NCBI GenBank assembly: GCA_902806215.1
Contig: CADCVT010000489.1
Span: 1 to 8,289 of the forward strand
Direction: 5' to 3'
DNA: 8,289 bases
Source: an uncultured Solirubrobacteraceae bacterium
GTDB lineage: Bacteria > Actinomycetota > Thermoleophilia > Solirubrobacterales > Solirubrobacteraceae
Of the stretch, positions 6,698 to 8,289 are shown one piece after another (the stretch's first letter is position 1; the number at the start of each line of letters is the position of its first letter). The notes under the pieces were generated by a model. It worked only from the letters and a program-made list of their open reading frames with translations, had not been told where the DNA came from and made no database searches. The position numbers and the translations under genes are program-made.

Positions 6698-8022
6698 GCG
6701 GCCAGCTCTTCTCCCCCGAGGCCGACGAGCCGCCGCGCACGCGCACCGGCGTCCCGGAGGCCGACGCGCCGCTCGCCGTGCGCATGCGCCCGCACGCGCT
6801 CGACGAGGTCGTCGGGCAGGAGCACCTCGTCGGTCCCGACGCGCCGCTGCGGCGCGCGATCGAGGAGGCCCGCCCGCACTCGATGCTGCTGCACGGCCCG
6901 CCCGGCTCGGGCAAGACCACGCTCGCGCGGCTCATCGCGGTCGCGGCGAACGCCGCGTTCGAGGAGCTCAGCGCGGTCGAGGCCGGCCGGCCCGAGGTGC
7001 GCCAGGTGCTCGAGCGCGCGCGGCACCGCCGCGAGGCGACCGGCGAACGGACCGTGCTCTTCCTCGACGAGATCCACCGCTTCAACAAGGCCCAGCAGGA
7101 CGCGCTGCTGCCGGCGGTCGAGGAGGGCCTCGTCACGCTCATCGGGGCCACGACCGAGAACCCGTACTTCGAGGTCAACAGCGCGCTCATCTCGCGCGTC
7201 CGCGTCTACGAGCTCCAGCCGCTCGGCGCCGACCAGGTCGAGGAGCTCTTGCGCCGGACCGGCATCGAGGCCTCCGACGACGCGTTCCGCTTCCTCGCCG
7301 AGCGGTCGAGCGGCGACGCGCGGATGGCGCTGAGCGCGCTCGAGATCGCCTCGGAGAATCAGCGCCCGCCCACCCCGATCGGCGTTGCCGAGGCCGAGAG
7401 CGCCCTCCAGCGGCGGGCGATCCGGTACGACAAGGCCGCCGACCAGCACTACGACTACGCGTCGGCGTGGATCAAGGCGACGCGCGGCTCGGACCCCGAC
7501 GCCTCGCTCTACTACCTCGCGGTGATGATCGAGGGCGGCGAGGACCCGCGGTTCATCGTGCGGCGCATGGTCATCCTCGCCTCCGAGGACATCGGCAACG
7601 CGGATCCGCAGGCGCTCGTCGTCGCCGTGGCGGCGGCCAACGCGGTCGAGCACGTCGGCATGCCGGAGGCGACCCACGCGATGGCACAAGCCGCCATCTA
7701 CCTCTCCCTGGCCCCGAAGTCGAACGGCGCGTACCGGGCGATCCGCGCCGCGCGCGACTACGTGCGCGAGCACGGCGCGGAGCTCCCTCCGCCCCACCTG
7801 CGGTCACGCTTCCGCGGCGGCGCCGGCTACGACTATCCCCACGACCGGCCCGGCCACCTCTCGGGCCAGGAGCTCATGCCCGAGGAGGTCGCCGGGACCC
7901 GGTTCTACGAGCCCGACGAGGCCGAGGCGGAGCTGGCCGAGCGCCTCGACGCGATCCGCGCCGCACGCGCGGCGGCGGGAGAGCCCGACCGGCCGATGCC
8001 GGAGCCGCCGAAGTACACCTGA
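6694..8022 (+). CDS. rarA: Replication-associated recombination protein A (RarA/MgsA) AAA+ ATPase
   Basis: A 442-residue cytosolic clamp-loader-like ATPase, close to the 447 residues of the E. coli protein and related to eukaryotic WRNIP1/Mgs1. The family acts at stalled or damaged replication forks as a tetramer that interacts with SSB and DNA ends. In order, it has the N-terminal LAVRMRPHALDEVVGQEHL (27-45), Walker A GPPGSGKT (68-75), Walker B LFLDEIHRFNKAQQDALLP (122-140), sensor 1 IGATTENP (150-157), arginine finger NSALISR (R168), sensor 2 GDARMAL (R210), then the RarA tetramerisation region including RRMVILASEDIGNADP (290-305), APKSN (340-344) and the C-terminal HLSGQELMPEEVAGTRFY (388-405). 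The usual LSAVTSG after Walker A reads LSAVEAG. The start is ATG 6694, sharing ATGA with the M19 stop, so translation is coupled and a separate SD is weak (CGGA adjacent). Nothing is missing; the assignment is firm. Confidence 0.96.
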   Translation: MSGQLFSPEADEPPRTRTGVPEADAPLAVRMRPHALDEVVGQEHLVGPDAPLRRAIEEARPHSMLLHGPPGSGKTTLARLIAVAANAAFEELSAVEAGRPEVRQVLERARHRREATGERTVLFLDEIHRFNKAQQDALLPAVEEGLVTLIGATTENPYFEVNSALISRVRVYELQPLGADQVEELLRRTGIEASDDAFRFLAERSSGDARMALSALEIASENQRPPTPIGVAEAESALQRRAIRYDKAADQHYDYASAWIKATRGSDPDASLYYLAVMIEGGEDPRFIVRRMVILASEDIGNADPQALVVAVAAANAVEHVGMPEATHAMAQAAIYLSLAPKSNGAYRAIRAARDYVREHGAELPPPHLRSRFRGGAGYDYPHDRPGHLSGQELMPEEVAGTRFYEPDEAEAELAERLDAIRAARAAAGEPDRPMPEPPKYT

Positions 8023-8030
8023 CCGCCGGT

Positions 8031-8048
8031 CGTCAAGGCCGTTTGACG
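8031..8048. repeat. Inverted repeat CGTCAA-6-TTGACG downstream of rarA
   Basis: Two perfect 6-base arms, CGTCAA (8031-8036) and TTGACG (8043-8048), flank a 6-nt centre, 8 bases after the rarA stop. The right arm also reads as a -35 hexamer for the gene beginning at 8110. A GATCTT 17 bp further on (8066-8071) is a poor -10. The repeat could be a weak terminator hairpin or a dimer-binding operator over a promoter; the sequence alone does not decide. The rest of 8049-8109 shows only the palindrome GATCGATC (8083-8090). Confidence 0.4.
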
Positions 8049-8109
8049 GTGGGTGTGGATGCAACGATCTTCACAGTTTCGTGATCGATCGCTGCTTCAG
8101 TGGTCGTAG

Positions 8110-8289
8110 ATGGCTTCGATGCTCCTCACACGGTCTCATCCGCTTCCGGACGGCGACCGCGTGCGCCTGCGGCTCGCGCGGACGACCGACCGTGAGCAGC
8201 TCGCTGATCTCCTGGGCCTCGAGCCCGAGGAGCTCGAGATCCGACGGCTCCTGCGCCGCTGGGCCCTCGTGGCGACCGTCTGGGACGGC
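8110..8289 (+). CDS. Partial gene, N-terminus resembling a GNAT acetyltransferase (cut by right edge)
   Basis: An open frame of 60 codons with no stop before the window ends. The translation HPLPDGDRVRLRLARTTD followed by REQLADLLGLEP and RRLLRRWALVATVWDG resembles the first strand and helix of GNAT-type N-acetyltransferases (RLRxxRxxDxxxLxxLL), but the acetyl-CoA-binding motif would lie beyond the edge, so this is tentative. Codon use (G/C-ending) matches the neighbours, supporting a real gene. ATG 8110 is the first start; ATG 8119 (codon 4) is equally possible, and neither has a clear SD. The gene is 87 bp downstream of rarA in the same direction and may have its own promoter. Confidence 0.5.
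   Translation, partial: MASMLLTRSHPLPDGDRVRLRLARTTDREQLADLLGLEPEELEIRRLLRRWALVATVWDG

Noticed and set aside
6697..6711. Beta-clamp-binding motif in the RarA N-terminus (QLFSP)
   Set aside because: Only partly similar to the QLxLF consensus and too short to support; it may simply be the usual variable N-terminus.
1..8289. Mobile element, CRISPR array, toxin-antitoxin or defence system
   Set aside because: No terminal repeats, transposase or integrase motifs, spaced repeats, or small paired genes were seen; all long frames are accounted for by the listed genes.

Overview
The window looks like ordinary chromosomal DNA from a high-GC actinobacterium. Third codon positions are almost all G or C. 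A secreted protein combining Ig-like and Cys-containing PASTA domains, together with the general protein content, suggests class Thermoleophilia (Solirubrobacterales/Conexibacter-like). That placement is inference from sequence style, not from a marker gene. I see no rRNA, tRNA, CRISPR array, insertion sequence, phage gene or sign of recent transfer.

The left half (1-3502) is transcribed leftwards as a compact gene set in the order M20 metallopeptidase, nicotinate phosphoribosyltransferase, FtsH-type AAA+ protease. The first two overlap by 11 bp. The second is separated from the third by 37 bp, which contain a hairpin touching the ftsH start. The FtsH-like gene runs off the left edge. It has one membrane segment and no room for the usual first helix and periplasmic domain, because an in-frame stop lies just upstream of its start.

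A divergent intergenic region (3515-3663) separates this set from rightward genes. First comes a large exported protein (3679-5616) with a signal peptide, N-terminal Ig-like region, an unrecognised middle beta-rich region, a second Ig-like domain, a PASTA domain and a Lys/Arg-rich tail. It ends in a strong GC-rich hairpin. Nineteen bases later begins an M19 membrane-dipeptidase-family gene, coupled by an ATGA overlap to rarA, a replication-fork AAA+ ATPase. After an 86-bp gap with an inverted repeat, a partial gene starts whose N-terminus resembles a GNAT acetyltransferase.

The genes do not form one pathway: NAD salvage, peptide hydrolysis, membrane proteolysis, envelope protein and replication maintenance lie side by side. 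No previously undescribed system is evident. The most unusual items are the N-terminally minimal FtsH, the hairpin over its start, and the exported PASTA protein with an unassigned middle domain.
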